Source: Lentisphaeria bacterium UBA7640 (GTDB lineage Bacteria; Verrucomicrobiota; Lentisphaeria; Victivallales; Victivallaceae). Taken from it: 20,007 bases of DNA. The stretch lies in the NCBI GenBank assembly GCA_002483765.1, contig DLIO01000084.1, positions 1 to 20,007 on the forward strand, written 5' to 3'. Each line of letters begins with the position of its first letter. Position 1 is the first letter of the stretch. The position numbers and the translations under genes were made by a program. Below are positions 1-6,709 of this stretch, one piece after another. The notes under the pieces were generated by a model that did not search any database, was not told the origin of the DNA, and saw only the letters and a program-made list of their open reading frames with translations.

Positions 1-34
1 TGCGTTTACTTTTTCAATTGACCATGTATTACGA

Positions 35-970
35 TTAGGCGTGGGGATGCGCTTTGCGATAAACACTTTTTAACCGTTCAGAACTGACATGGGTATAAAT
101 TTGGGTCGTGCTGATACTGGAATGTCCGAGAAGCTCCTGCACACTGCGAAGATCAGCGCCTGAGTCAAGCATGTGAGTAGCAAAAGAATGCCTGATTTTA
201 TGTGGCGTCAAATCATGCGATAAACCCGCAGTCATTAAATAATTTTTCATATTGCGCTGAAATGTGCGCGCAGTTAAGCGCTGCCCCGAAACATTGACAA
301 ACAGGGGCGCGACAACACCCTTAGATGGAACACGAACCTGACGCTCGCCCATATAGCGACGCAATGCCGCCGCCGCTGGCCTGCCAAGTGCGCAGAGACG
401 TTCTTGTTTGCCCTTCCCGCGAACCTTAACCACATCAGAGATCAGGTCTATGGCATTAACGTTCAGCGCAATGGCTTCGCCGATACGCAATCCTCCACTA
501 TAAATCAATTCCATCATTGCCGTGTCTCGGATCGCAACAAATTGGTTATCGGCCTCGCGGCCCGGGCTATTTGCTCCTGCAGTAATTTGATACTTAAAAG
601 GGGCCTCAAGCAGTCTGATAATCTCTTCGAACGACATCAGTATTGGCAAACGTTTCCCGCGCTTAGGAGTGGTTAAGCCAGAGAAAGGATTTCTTTCGAC
701 GACGCTTTCACGTTCTAAGTAACTGAAAAATGAGCGAAGTGCCGAAATTTTTCGCATAATTGAGGCACGATCTAGTTCCATTTCGCTAAACTTAGCCACC
801 AATGATCGAGCACAGTAAATATCGACTTCGCTCCAATTCTCGAAGCTTTTTTCATCTGGGAACATCAATGCCATAAATTGTTCGATATCGCGTTTATACG
901 CTTTAATCGTATGAATACTGGCATTGCGCTCAGCACTCATATACTCAAGAAATTTTTTAAGATCGTTCAC
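35..970 (-). CDS. xerC: Tyrosine site-specific recombinase, XerC/XerD type
   Basis: The 311-aa protein has the length and two-domain plan of Xer recombinases, which resolve chromosome dimers at dif by cutting and rejoining DNA through a phosphotyrosine. The N-terminal SAM-like core-binding domain covers about residues 1-100, and the catalytic domain about 105-305. All catalytic residues are visible: R162 in GGLRIGE, K186 in VRGKGKQ, H257 and R260 in PHKIRHSFATH, H283 in LGHSSISTTQ, and Y292 in IYTH. The start is GTG at 970, supported by GGAG 8 nt upstream on the minus strand; the first in-frame ATG (residue 11) would cut into the core-binding domain. The gene diverges from the SH3 gene. No integrase-like extra domains, att-like repeats or phage genes are nearby, so a housekeeping Xer is favoured over a mobile-element integrase. 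XerC and XerD cannot be separated by eye, so the symbol is provisional. Confidence 0.9.
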   Translation of the reverse strand: MNDLKKFLEYMSAERNASIHTIKAYKRDIEQFMALMFPDEKSFENWSEVDIYCARSLVAKFSEMELDRASIMRKISALRSFFSYLERESVVERNPFSGLTTPKRGKRLPILMSFEEIIRLLEAPFKYQITAGANSPGREADNQFVAIRDTAMMELIYSGGLRIGEAIALNVNAIDLISDVVKVRGKGKQERLCALGRPAAAALRRYMGERQVRVPSKGVVAPLFVNVSGQRLTARTFQRNMKNYLMTAGLSHDLTPHKIRHSFATHMLDSGADLRSVQELLGHSSISTTQIYTHVSSERLKSVYRKAHPHA

Positions 971-1004
971 TAGTCAAACTCCGTTAGTTTTTTGTAATAT
1001 AAGG

Positions 1005-1033
1005 TTGACATTTAAAATAGCTAGTGCTAGTTT
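1005..1033 (+). promoter_or_regulatory. Candidate sigma-70 promoter for the SH3-domain gene
   Basis: A perfect -35 hexamer TTGACA at 1005-1010 is followed 17 nt later by TAGTTT at 1028-1033, a weak -10 (3 of 6 matches). The spacer holds two CTAG motifs. Transcription from here would give a leader of about 35-40 nt containing the AAGGAG ribosome site just before 1078. The weak -10 makes this tentative. Confidence 0.4.
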
Positions 1034-1077
1034 CTTAGCCACAACTTAATTTTATATCATCTAAAAGGAGATACTGT

Positions 1078-1869
1078 ATGAAGAAGTTACTTAAAATAGC
1101 ATTATTAACCTTAATTGGTGTCGGAACTGTCTTTGTGGCGATTGCTCAAGAGGCAAACGTGGAAACCAACAAAGGAAAGGTCAATGCCACCACTTTAAAT
1201 GTCAGGGTAAAGCCCAGCCAAAATTACACATCTGTCGGGTACTTAAAAAATGCTGAAGAAGTTGAAATTATTCGCAGCAACGGTAGCTGGTTTGAAATCA
1301 AAGCTCCAGATAGTGTTGCCGTATGGGTGGCCGCCGATGCTGTCAAAGATGGCAAAATAATTAAAACCACACCACTGCGTGGCGGTCCAGGAGTAGAACA
1401 CCAAAGCTATCGCCAAGTGCAACTTGGTCAAGAAGTGAAAGTTGTTGATGCAAGTCGCAAACTCTGGTTAAAAATCAAACCGCTTCCTGAATTAACCGCG
1501 TGGGTTTCTGCAAAATATATCACAGTCGCTCCATCAGATATCGCTAAAATTCCAGGAGCGAAAGATATCGCTCAAACAGAAAAACCAGAGAAACCCAGCA
1601 AAAAAGTGGATCTACCGTATGTGGCTGGAAGCGAAAAATCAGCATCCATGACTGGCGTTATTCAGCCCGTTGATGCTGGATCGGTGATTACTCACGCGCT
1701 GTGCAAAAGCTTCAAAGAACCCAGCGCATTAGCCTATATTTTGAGTAAAAAAGTCGACCTCAAAAAGTTCGAAACGAGAAAAGTTAAGATTGAAGGTAAA
1801 AGTCGCTTGGTTAGCAATTGGAGCGTACCAGTCCTCGAAGTAGAAAAAATTACCGTTATTACGGACTAA
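1078..1869 (+). CDS. Exported protein with two bacterial SH3 (SH3b) domains
   Basis: The 263-aa protein begins with a Sec signal peptide: KK at residues 2-3, a hydrophobic stretch at about 5-21, and a likely signal peptidase I cut after AIA at about 23. Residues about 34-88 form an SH3b domain (TTLNVRVKPS, GYLKNAEEVEII, GSWFEIKAP, VWVAADAV). Residues about 92-149 look like a second, more diverged unit (TTPLRGGPG, LGQEVKVVDA, LWLKIKP, AWVSAKYI). A Lys/Pro-rich linker (about 165-178) leads to a C-terminal region of about 80 residues that I do not recognise. SH3b domains often bind peptidoglycan stem peptides or act as periplasmic adaptors; no catalytic domain is visible, so a structural or targeting role in the periplasm is inferred. 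A strong AAGGAG lies 7 nt before the ATG. The gene is monocistronic and diverges from the recombinase gene. Confidence 0.8.
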   Translation: MKKLLKIALLTLIGVGTVFVAIAQEANVETNKGKVNATTLNVRVKPSQNYTSVGYLKNAEEVEIIRSNGSWFEIKAPDSVAVWVAADAVKDGKIIKTTPLRGGPGVEHQSYRQVQLGQEVKVVDASRKLWLKIKPLPELTAWVSAKYITVAPSDIAKIPGAKDIAQTEKPEKPSKKVDLPYVAGSEKSASMTGVIQPVDAGSVITHALCKSFKEPSALAYILSKKVDLKKFETRKVKIEGKSRLVSNWSVPVLEVEKITVITD

Positions 1870-2092
1870 ATAACGGCCAAGATGAAATAGATTCCTACTC
1901 GGGATACAATAACACATTAAGAAAAGATTTCTGGACTTAAGGCTATTCTTCTGGAAATAACTGAAAACAGTCCATAATTTATATGCATTACTACAGTGAA
2001 AACGAGTAAGTTGCATGAATAAAACTTTTATTTGATTCTTTGGCTATACGTATAAAGACGTGAAATTAAAATAACGCATATGAATCAAACGA

Positions 2093-3367
2093 TTACCTGT
2101 TAAAAAACACTTTCAGCACAACAATAGTTAAGCACAGTATAATAATTCCAATAATTAAAGCCTTAATGCACCGTTTTAAAGATTCTCTATTAAAAAAAGG
2201 TTTGAGGTATATTTGGGGTGGAGGAACTACGCCATTGGGTATTGGGGATGGTTCCATTGGGTTTTGCTTCTCCTGAGGTACTATCGGAACTGTAATTTGT
2301 TTGTTTTCTCGCACTTCTCGAGACTTTTCAATAGTTATTTTGGCATTCGGATTTGACACAGTGTAAATTTTTTTGACATTAGATGTACGGTTTATTTTGC
2401 CGACGGGCATTTTATCTTGGAGCACAAGGTCAAGGTCAGAAATGAGGTAATCCCAAGAACGATGACGATCAGCGGGATTTTTCAGTGTCATTAATTCTAT
2501 TAAAGTATAAGCTTGACTGGAAATACTATGTTTAAAAGAATCTCTCTCTGGAAATGGGGTATGCTTTTGCATTCCTATAGTTTTTTCGACAGATTCACCC
2601 TGAAATGGAAGTAAGCCCGAAATTAATTGAAAAAGTGTGATGCCAAGCGAATAGATATCACTGCGAAAATCGATATCACTTGAACCGGACAATTGTTCAG
2701 GGCTGCCATATTCGGGTGTTCCAAAAACATTACTTTCTCTGTTGTTAGAATCCTGCCATTTGATGACTTTTGAAATACCAAAGTTTAATAAACGTGGCGT
2801 GCCATGAGTGTCAAACATGATATTTACAGGCTTGATGTCGCGGTGAATCATCTGATGCTGATCCCATGCGTAACGCAGCGCAGAGGCTATCGCTTTAGTT
2901 ATTTTCAGGGCTTCATGCTCTGGTATTTTGCGACTCAAACCCTGCGGTGTATTTAATTCAACTTTGTCGATAAATGAGGTTGCTAGATAATAAAATTTGC
3001 CAATACGCCCCGCAGAGTAAACGGTAAGAATATTGGGATGCTCCAGTTGAGCGGACATATTAGCTTCTGCGAGGAAACGGTTGACAAAGCGGTCATTGGT
3101 TGCCAAGTAAGGCAAAAGGATTTTTAATGCTATCGCACGATTAAGCGATTTTTGTTCTGCTAACCAAACTTCACTTATTCCTCCAATCCCAATACGGCGA
3201 ACTAGTTTAAATTCGCCTAATATAATTCCAGGATTTAGGCTAGGAATTGGAACCTTTAACATAGCTTCGCATTTCGGACATTTAATGTCCATACCAACAT
3301 GAGCATTGGAAGCGACAATTTCTGCATCACAGTTTGTGCAATTAAAATTGATGTCGTATTCGTTCAT
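2093..3367 (-). CDS. Zinc-ribbon Ser/Thr kinase paralogue with NFG instead of DFG (probable pseudokinase)
   Basis: The 424-aa protein has four parts: a zinc ribbon with C10/C13 and C30/C33; a Hanks-type kinase domain at about 55-315; a Pro-rich linker at about 330-400; and one membrane helix at about 401-420, ending in a few residues with no extracellular domain. ALK (K82), the helix-C glutamate (E101), HRDIKPVN (D177, K179, N182) and the SPE motif are intact. The DFG aspartate is replaced by Asn (N195, codon AAC), and the glycine loop reads GIGGIS, with S65 where its paralogue at 4470-5765 has Gly. The DFG aspartate normally coordinates Mg-ATP, so catalysis is probably lost or much reduced (inference). 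The ATG at 3367 follows AAGGA at close spacing, and a promoter shared with the paralogue lies upstream. Role unknown; it may regulate or heterodimerise with the intact kinase, or bind a target without phosphorylating it. Confidence 0.85.
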   Translation of the reverse strand: MNEYDINFNCTNCDAEIVASNAHVGMDIKCPKCEAMLKVPIPSLNPGIILGEFKLVRRIGIGGISEVWLAEQKSLNRAIALKILLPYLATNDRFVNRFLAEANMSAQLEHPNILTVYSAGRIGKFYYLATSFIDKVELNTPQGLSRKIPEHEALKITKAIASALRYAWDQHQMIHRDIKPVNIMFDTHGTPRLLNFGISKVIKWQDSNNRESNVFGTPEYGSPEQLSGSSDIDFRSDIYSLGITLFQLISGLLPFQGESVEKTIGMQKHTPFPERDSFKHSISSQAYTLIELMTLKNPADRHRSWDYLISDLDLVLQDKMPVGKINRTSNVKKIYTVSNPNAKITIEKSREVRENKQITVPIVPQEKQNPMEPSPIPNGVVPPPQIYLKPFFNRESLKRCIKALIIGIIILCLTIVVLKVFFNR

Positions 3368-3440
3368 ACCTTCCTTTTATCTAACTTTGGAATAAGACAA
3401 TTTCAACAATCTCTTAGTTCGCTACTAATTTCGTGTTGCT

Positions 3441-3468
3441 AATATAGATAGTCGTTCACAAGTTTCAA
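3441..3468 (-). promoter_or_regulatory. Promoter of the NFG kinase gene, same as that of its paralogue
   Basis: Read on the minus strand, TTGAAA (3463-3468) is followed after exactly 16 nt by TATATT (3441-3446). The same hexamers, the same spacing and the flanking ATCTATATTAGCA occur before the paralogous kinase at 5846-5873. The expected leader is about 65 nt. Conservation between the duplicated upstream regions, while the surrounding bases have diverged, is the main evidence that the element is functional. Confidence 0.65.
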
Positions 3469-3560
3469 ATTAATCAACATTTCACATGAAAGACAAATTC
3501 TAAAACGGATGTAATTTTGCACCAAAATGGCATCTTGACTTACATCATATTACGGTTTTA

Positions 3561-3591
3561 AATTAGCGCGCGCATAATGCGCGCGCGAATT
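3561..3591. repeat. 31-bp GC-alternating palindrome, copy 1
   Basis: The layout is AATT, one base, GCGCGCGCAT, a central A, ATGCGCGCGC, one base, AATT: a near-perfect palindrome with 10-bp inner arms. As RNA it could fold into a 9-bp stem with a UAA loop on either strand. It lies 43 nt downstream of the zinc protease stop and upstream of the kinase promoter. Copies 2 (8843-8873) and 3 (16013-16043) are nearly identical; copies 1 and 3 also share flanks (GGTTT before, CAA after). No long T-tract follows it on either strand. Confidence 0.9.
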
Positions 3592-3633
3592 CAAGAGGAT
3601 TATTTTGCTCTAGATAAGGGCTCAGATGGAAAA

Positions 3634-4329
3634 TTAGTTTCTGCGACTGCCACCAAAAAGACCAGCACGCCACAGATAATAGAGCAAGGTTAGAATCGCA
3701 CTAACCGCGGCGGCGACATAAGTCATGAACGCAGCATTTAATACTGCACCGGCATCTGCGGCTTCTTTGGGCGAAACAATGCCTGCCGAAACCATCAGTT
3801 TTTTAGCACGTGCGCTAGCGTTGTATTCGACCGGCAAAGTAACCAGCGAAAATAGCACAGCAACACTAAAAATTAACGCACCTAACAGGATTAGATTTGG
3901 GGCACTAAAAAGAAACCCGATCAAGATAAAAACATAGGATAACGGTGAAGAAATACTGGTTAAAGGCACCATCGCGCTACGCAACCCCAGAGGTGCATAG
4001 TTTTTTGCATGCTGAATAGCGTGCCCTGCTTCGTGACAGGCTACCCCGATGGAAGAGAGGCTACGACCATGATAAACGTCAGAAGAGAGTCGCAGCATCT
4101 TCGCTGAAGGATCGTAGTGGTCACTTAAAAACCCATTTGCCATTTCAATGCCCACATCGTGGATTCCAGCATCATCAAGTAATCGTTTTGCTGCTTCCGC
4201 GCCACTAACCCCAGTTGAAGAGGTGATTTTTGAATATTTTGCAAAAGTCGTTTTGGTCATGAATGATGCATACAACGCGAACAAAAGTCCTGGCAACGCA
4301 AATAACAGATACATCGGATCGAAAAACAT
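3634..4329 (-). CDS. Membrane zinc metalloprotease, YugP-like
   Basis: The 231-aa protein matches the neutral zinc metallopeptidase family typified by Bacillus YugP. An N-terminal membrane helix (about 5-23) is followed by a soluble segment carrying the zinc-binding HEAGH at 99-103, within VACHEAGHAIQHAKNYAPLGLR. Two central hydrophobic segments (about 133-164) follow, then the conserved E168 in LPVEYNASARAKKLM, likely the third zinc ligand, and a final helix at about 202-220. The fold is probably a membrane-embedded gluzincin; its natural substrates are poorly known. The ATG at 4329 has GAGG 8 nt upstream. The gene lies on the same strand as two paralogous kinases, with 300 nt to the downstream one and 140 nt after the upstream one. 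Whether it works with them is unproven, but the arrangement suggests membrane signalling or quality control. Confidence 0.9.
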   Translation of the reverse strand: MFFDPMYLLFALPGLLFALYASFMTKTTFAKYSKITSSTGVSGAEAAKRLLDDAGIHDVGIEMANGFLSDHYDPSAKMLRLSSDVYHGRSLSSIGVACHEAGHAIQHAKNYAPLGLRSAMVPLTSISSPLSYVFILIGFLFSAPNLILLGALIFSVAVLFSLVTLPVEYNASARAKKLMVSAGIVSPKEAADAGAVLNAAFMTYVAAAVSAILTLLYYLWRAGLFGGSRRN

Positions 4330-4469
4330 TTTGGTGTCCTCGGTTTGTTGAAATTTCGAACTTAAAAATGGAGGTTAATTTTAATCGTCGAATATAGCAT
4401 CGTTTTAAAAAAATCATAGCGGTACACGGCTCAGCAATTAACTCAAAACAGTAATTTTAAACCAAACAA

Positions 4470-5765
4470 TTACCGCTTTAGAATTGTTTTCAAGATAATT
4501 ATAATTAAGCCCAATATCGCAATAGCAATAATGGCTAATTTTAGACACCATTTTAAAAACTTATGGCTCTGATATGATGAATGTAGTATTGTTGGCGGTG
4601 GAGGAATTAAAGCTCCAGGTTTTGGCTTTGGCATTGGAGTTGAAGTTGGTTCGACTTTTGAAGATTTTGCTTGTTGCACTGAAGGAGCTTTGAAAGAACG
4701 TTTCCCCGGTGCAACACGACTTCGTTTCATGGTGATTTTAGCGCTCGGAGCAGATACGGTGCAAGTTTTCTCGATATCGGTTGTGCGATTTATTTTGCCA
4801 GCGGGCATTTTTCCTTCTAACACTAGATCAAGGTCAGAAATGAGATAATCCCAAGAGCTGTGACGATCATCAGGATCTTTTTGGGTCATTATCTCGATTA
4901 AATTGTAACATTGATTGGAGATATTGGAGTGAAAAGAATTTCTGTCTGGAAATGGCGCGTGCCTTTGCATTTCTAGGGTTTCCATCACAGAATCGGCACG
5001 GAATGGCACAAATCCAGAGATTAGTTGAAAAATCGTGATACCAAGCGAATAGATATCACTACGGAAATCGATATCGCTTGAGCCAGACGCTTGTTCTGGG
5101 CTAACATATTCAGGGGTTCCACAGATATCATTGTCTATATTTTCTGAGTTCTGCGGATCGATAATCTTCGAAATACCAAAATCTAACAAACGCGGTATAC
5201 CGTGAGTGTCAAGCATAATGTTTGCTGGTTTGATGTCACGATGAATCATTTGATGTCGATCCCACGCGTAACGCAGCGCGAAAGCCACGGCTTTAACTGT
5301 CTTTAAAGCTTCGCGTTCAGGTATACGATGGTCGATTCTTAGTCGCGCATTTAATTCTACTCCGTCGACAAACGAGGTCGCCAAATAATAAAATCCACCA
5401 ATACATCCCGCGGAATAAGCGGTGATAATATTAGGATGATCCAAACGGCCGGACATATTGGCTTCCGCAAGAAAACGGTTGACGAAGCGTTCATTGTTTG
5501 ATAAATTTGGCAAGAGGATTTTCAATGCAATCATGCGATTGAGCGTTTGTTGTTTCGCCAACCAAACTTCGCCCATGCCGCCAATCCCAATGCGGCGCAC
5601 CAGTTCGAATTCTCCTAATATCAATCCAGATTCTAGACCAGGGATCGGAACTTTTAACATCACGCCACACTCAGGGCATTCAATATCCATGCCAGCGTAA
5701 GCGTTGGGAGCGATAATTTCGACATCGCAATTGACACAAATAAAACTGATATCGTACTCTTCCAT
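4470..5765 (-). CDS. Zinc-ribbon Ser/Thr protein kinase, intact catalytic motifs
   Basis: Residue numbers count from the upstream in-frame ATG at 5798. The preferred start is residue 12 (ATG at 5765): it follows GAGGAA, aligns with the start of the paralogue at 3367, and the 5798 ATG has no ribosome site. A zinc ribbon (C21/C24, C41/C44) precedes a Hanks-type kinase domain (about 65-325) with GIGGMG (71-76), K93, E112, HRDIKPAN (D188, K190, N193), DFG (206-208) and SPE. A Pro/Lys-rich linker (about 385-402) and one membrane helix (about 416-436) end the protein, leaving only a short basic tail. It should therefore be a cytoplasmic, tail-anchored kinase phosphorylating Ser/Thr, with no external sensor. 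It appears about two-thirds identical by eye to the NFG copy at 2093-3367 across the kinase domain. Substrates are unknown. Confidence 0.92.
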   Translation of the reverse strand: MEEYDISFICVNCDVEIIAPNAYAGMDIECPECGVMLKVPIPGLESGLILGEFELVRRIGIGGMGEVWLAKQQTLNRMIALKILLPNLSNNERFVNRFLAEANMSGRLDHPNIITAYSAGCIGGFYYLATSFVDGVELNARLRIDHRIPEREALKTVKAVAFALRYAWDRHQMIHRDIKPANIMLDTHGIPRLLDFGISKIIDPQNSENIDNDICGTPEYVSPEQASGSSDIDFRSDIYSLGITIFQLISGFVPFRADSVMETLEMQRHAPFPDRNSFHSNISNQCYNLIEIMTQKDPDDRHSSWDYLISDLDLVLEGKMPAGKINRTTDIEKTCTVSAPSAKITMKRSRVAPGKRSFKAPSVQQAKSSKVEPTSTPMPKPKPGALIPPPPTILHSSYQSHKFLKWCLKLAIIAIAILGLIIIILKTILKR

Positions 5766-5845
5766 ACTTTCCTCATTTGTGGCTTCAGAATAAGGCATTG
5801 TCAGGAATTAACATTATCTGATCCTGTTGGCAACTTCAAGATGCT

Positions 5846-5873
5846 AATATAGATATTCGGGCCCCAGTTTCAA
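5846..5873 (-). promoter_or_regulatory. Promoter of the intact zinc-ribbon kinase gene
   Basis: On the minus strand, TTGAAA (5868-5873), a 16-nt spacer and TATATT (5846-5851) reproduce the element at 3441-3468, including the CTATATTAGCA context. The leader to the ATG at 5765 would be about 75 nt. This makes it likely that both kinases are transcribed in parallel by the primary sigma factor. Confidence 0.65.
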
Positions 5874-6041
5874 CCGCGAAAGAAGCGAAAGCCACGAATA
5901 AAATGTTGGAGAGTTCGAGAAGGGAAATAGTGAGTTGCCTAAATTTATTAGGAATTATCATAAGCTATTGTAGAAAAGTTTAGTTTGCTCAAAAATAATT
6001 CAACTTAACGATATAAATCTTGGTGTTCGATTGATGGTTTA

Positions 6042-6093
6042 TTGAAATACATTGTGCAATATAAATAATTCAAAATACAATCTAACATATAAT
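6042..6093 (+). promoter_or_regulatory. Promoter candidates for the orphan gene-antiporter operon
   Basis: Two possibilities overlap. TTGAAA at 6042-6047 is followed after 16 nt by AATAAT at 6064-6069, matching the spacing of the kinase promoters. A perfect TATAAT at 6088-6093 also occurs but lacks a good -35. Either would give a leader of about 110-140 nt that includes the inverted repeat at 6127-6162. The AT-rich context makes chance matches likely. Confidence 0.35.
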
Positions 6094-6126
6094 TTTTAAA
6101 GACGCGTTCTTAAAAAACAGACTGCA

Positions 6127-6162
6127 AATATGCTTGTATTTTCTATCTATAACAAGCATATT
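6127..6162. repeat. Perfect 11-bp inverted repeat upstream of the antiporter operon
   Basis: The arms AATATGCTTGT (6127-6137) and ACAAGCATATT (6152-6162) are exact reverse complements separated by 14 nt. The repeat ends 49 nt before the ATG at 6212, in the probable 5' leader. It could be a dimeric repressor operator (centre-to-centre spacing 25 bp) or an RNA hairpin. Its regulator is unknown. Confidence 0.6.
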
Positions 6163-6211
6163 GAGATGAAATTCATAAAGAAAAAATCACAATGTTTTTG
6201 GAGTAATATTG

Positions 6212-6709
6212 ATGGAAGGAGCAACAAAGTATTTGGAAATTGCACGCGTAATGACGGATGCCGCGCGTGAAGCTGTTTTTTTGCAGGACGCATTGGAGGT
6301 TATACCGGAAATCTGCGAAATTGAAAAACGTTTTTTTATGGCATTGATTCTCGAGCTTAAACGGCTTGAAAAAGATGAACTGACTCAAGATGAAATTCAC
6401 AGTATTTTTAATTTTGTCAGTGCCGCTTCTGGGAGTGCGGTTTGCGGTTGGCATGCCAATACTGAAGCAGAATTCAATTTTGATGATATTTTCAACGATG
6501 AAGCCGCTATAAACGCCAGCGAAGCTGTGGTGATCGAACTGCGAAGTAGCGAGGTTGCGCGAATAATGGCTGATGCTTTTTTAGGTATTGCGCAAAATGA
6601 CATTCTGGAAATAACTCCCGATCCAATGCTCGCACTGCTAGAAGCTTTGAAATGGAATTGGCGGATCTCTGCACATTTGGCCATCGGTGCATTGGGAGAA
6701 GATGAATAA
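6212..6709 (+). CDS. Small acidic protein of unknown function, coupled to the antiporter
   Basis: I do not recognise this 165-aa protein. It is rich in Glu, Asp and Ala and appears almost wholly helical, with no signal peptide or clear membrane segment, so it is probably cytoplasmic. It contains two Cys, one in a VCGWH segment near residue 79. The start is placed at ATG 6212, 8 nt after GGAG; an in-frame TTG directly precedes it at 6209 but gives poorer spacing. Its stop TAA shares one base with the ATG of the antiporter (TAATG), so translation is probably coupled and the two products are likely made together. By position it could be a regulatory or assembly partner of the antiporter, as KefF and KefG are for KefC and KefB, but it shows no resemblance to those flavodoxin-like proteins. 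Confidence 0.75.
   Translation: MEGATKYLEIARVMTDAAREAVFLQDALEVIPEICEIEKRFFMALILELKRLEKDELTQDEIHSIFNFVSAASGSAVCGWHANTEAEFNFDDIFNDEAAINASEAVVIELRSSEVARIMADAFLGIAQNDILEITPDPMLALLEALKWNWRISAHLAIGALGEDE

Larger units (their letters stand above)
5766..6211. other. 446-nt intergenic region between divergent kinase and antiporter operons
   Basis: No convincing gene lies here. It holds the kinase promoter (5846-5873), a very AT-rich tract from about 5930 to 6120, promoter-like motifs for the rightward operon, and an 11-bp inverted repeat at 6127-6162. Confidence 0.7.

Noticed and set aside
35..970. Tyrosine recombinase as the integrase of a mobile element or integron
   Set aside because: It has Xer length and domain plan, with no attC-like repeats, tRNA target, excisionase or phage genes within the window.
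3561..3591. The GC palindrome as a dif site for the XerC-like recombinase
   Set aside because: It contains CGCATAAT, which recalls the XerC arm of dif, but dif is normally single-copy with a distinct XerD arm (TTATGTTAAAT-like) and a 6-bp centre. This element is multicopy and symmetric.
4418..4477. Terminator hairpin after the intact kinase gene (AGCGGTA pairing with TACCGCT, then a T-run)
   Set aside because: The arms match over 7 bp and T-rich sequence follows on the minus strand, but the loop is nearly 50 nt and one arm lies in the end of the coding sequence; not a credible intrinsic terminator.
5765..5798. Upstream ATG at 5798 as start of the intact kinase
   Set aside because: No ribosome site precedes it, and the paralogue aligns from the ATG at 5765, which has GAGGAA just upstream.
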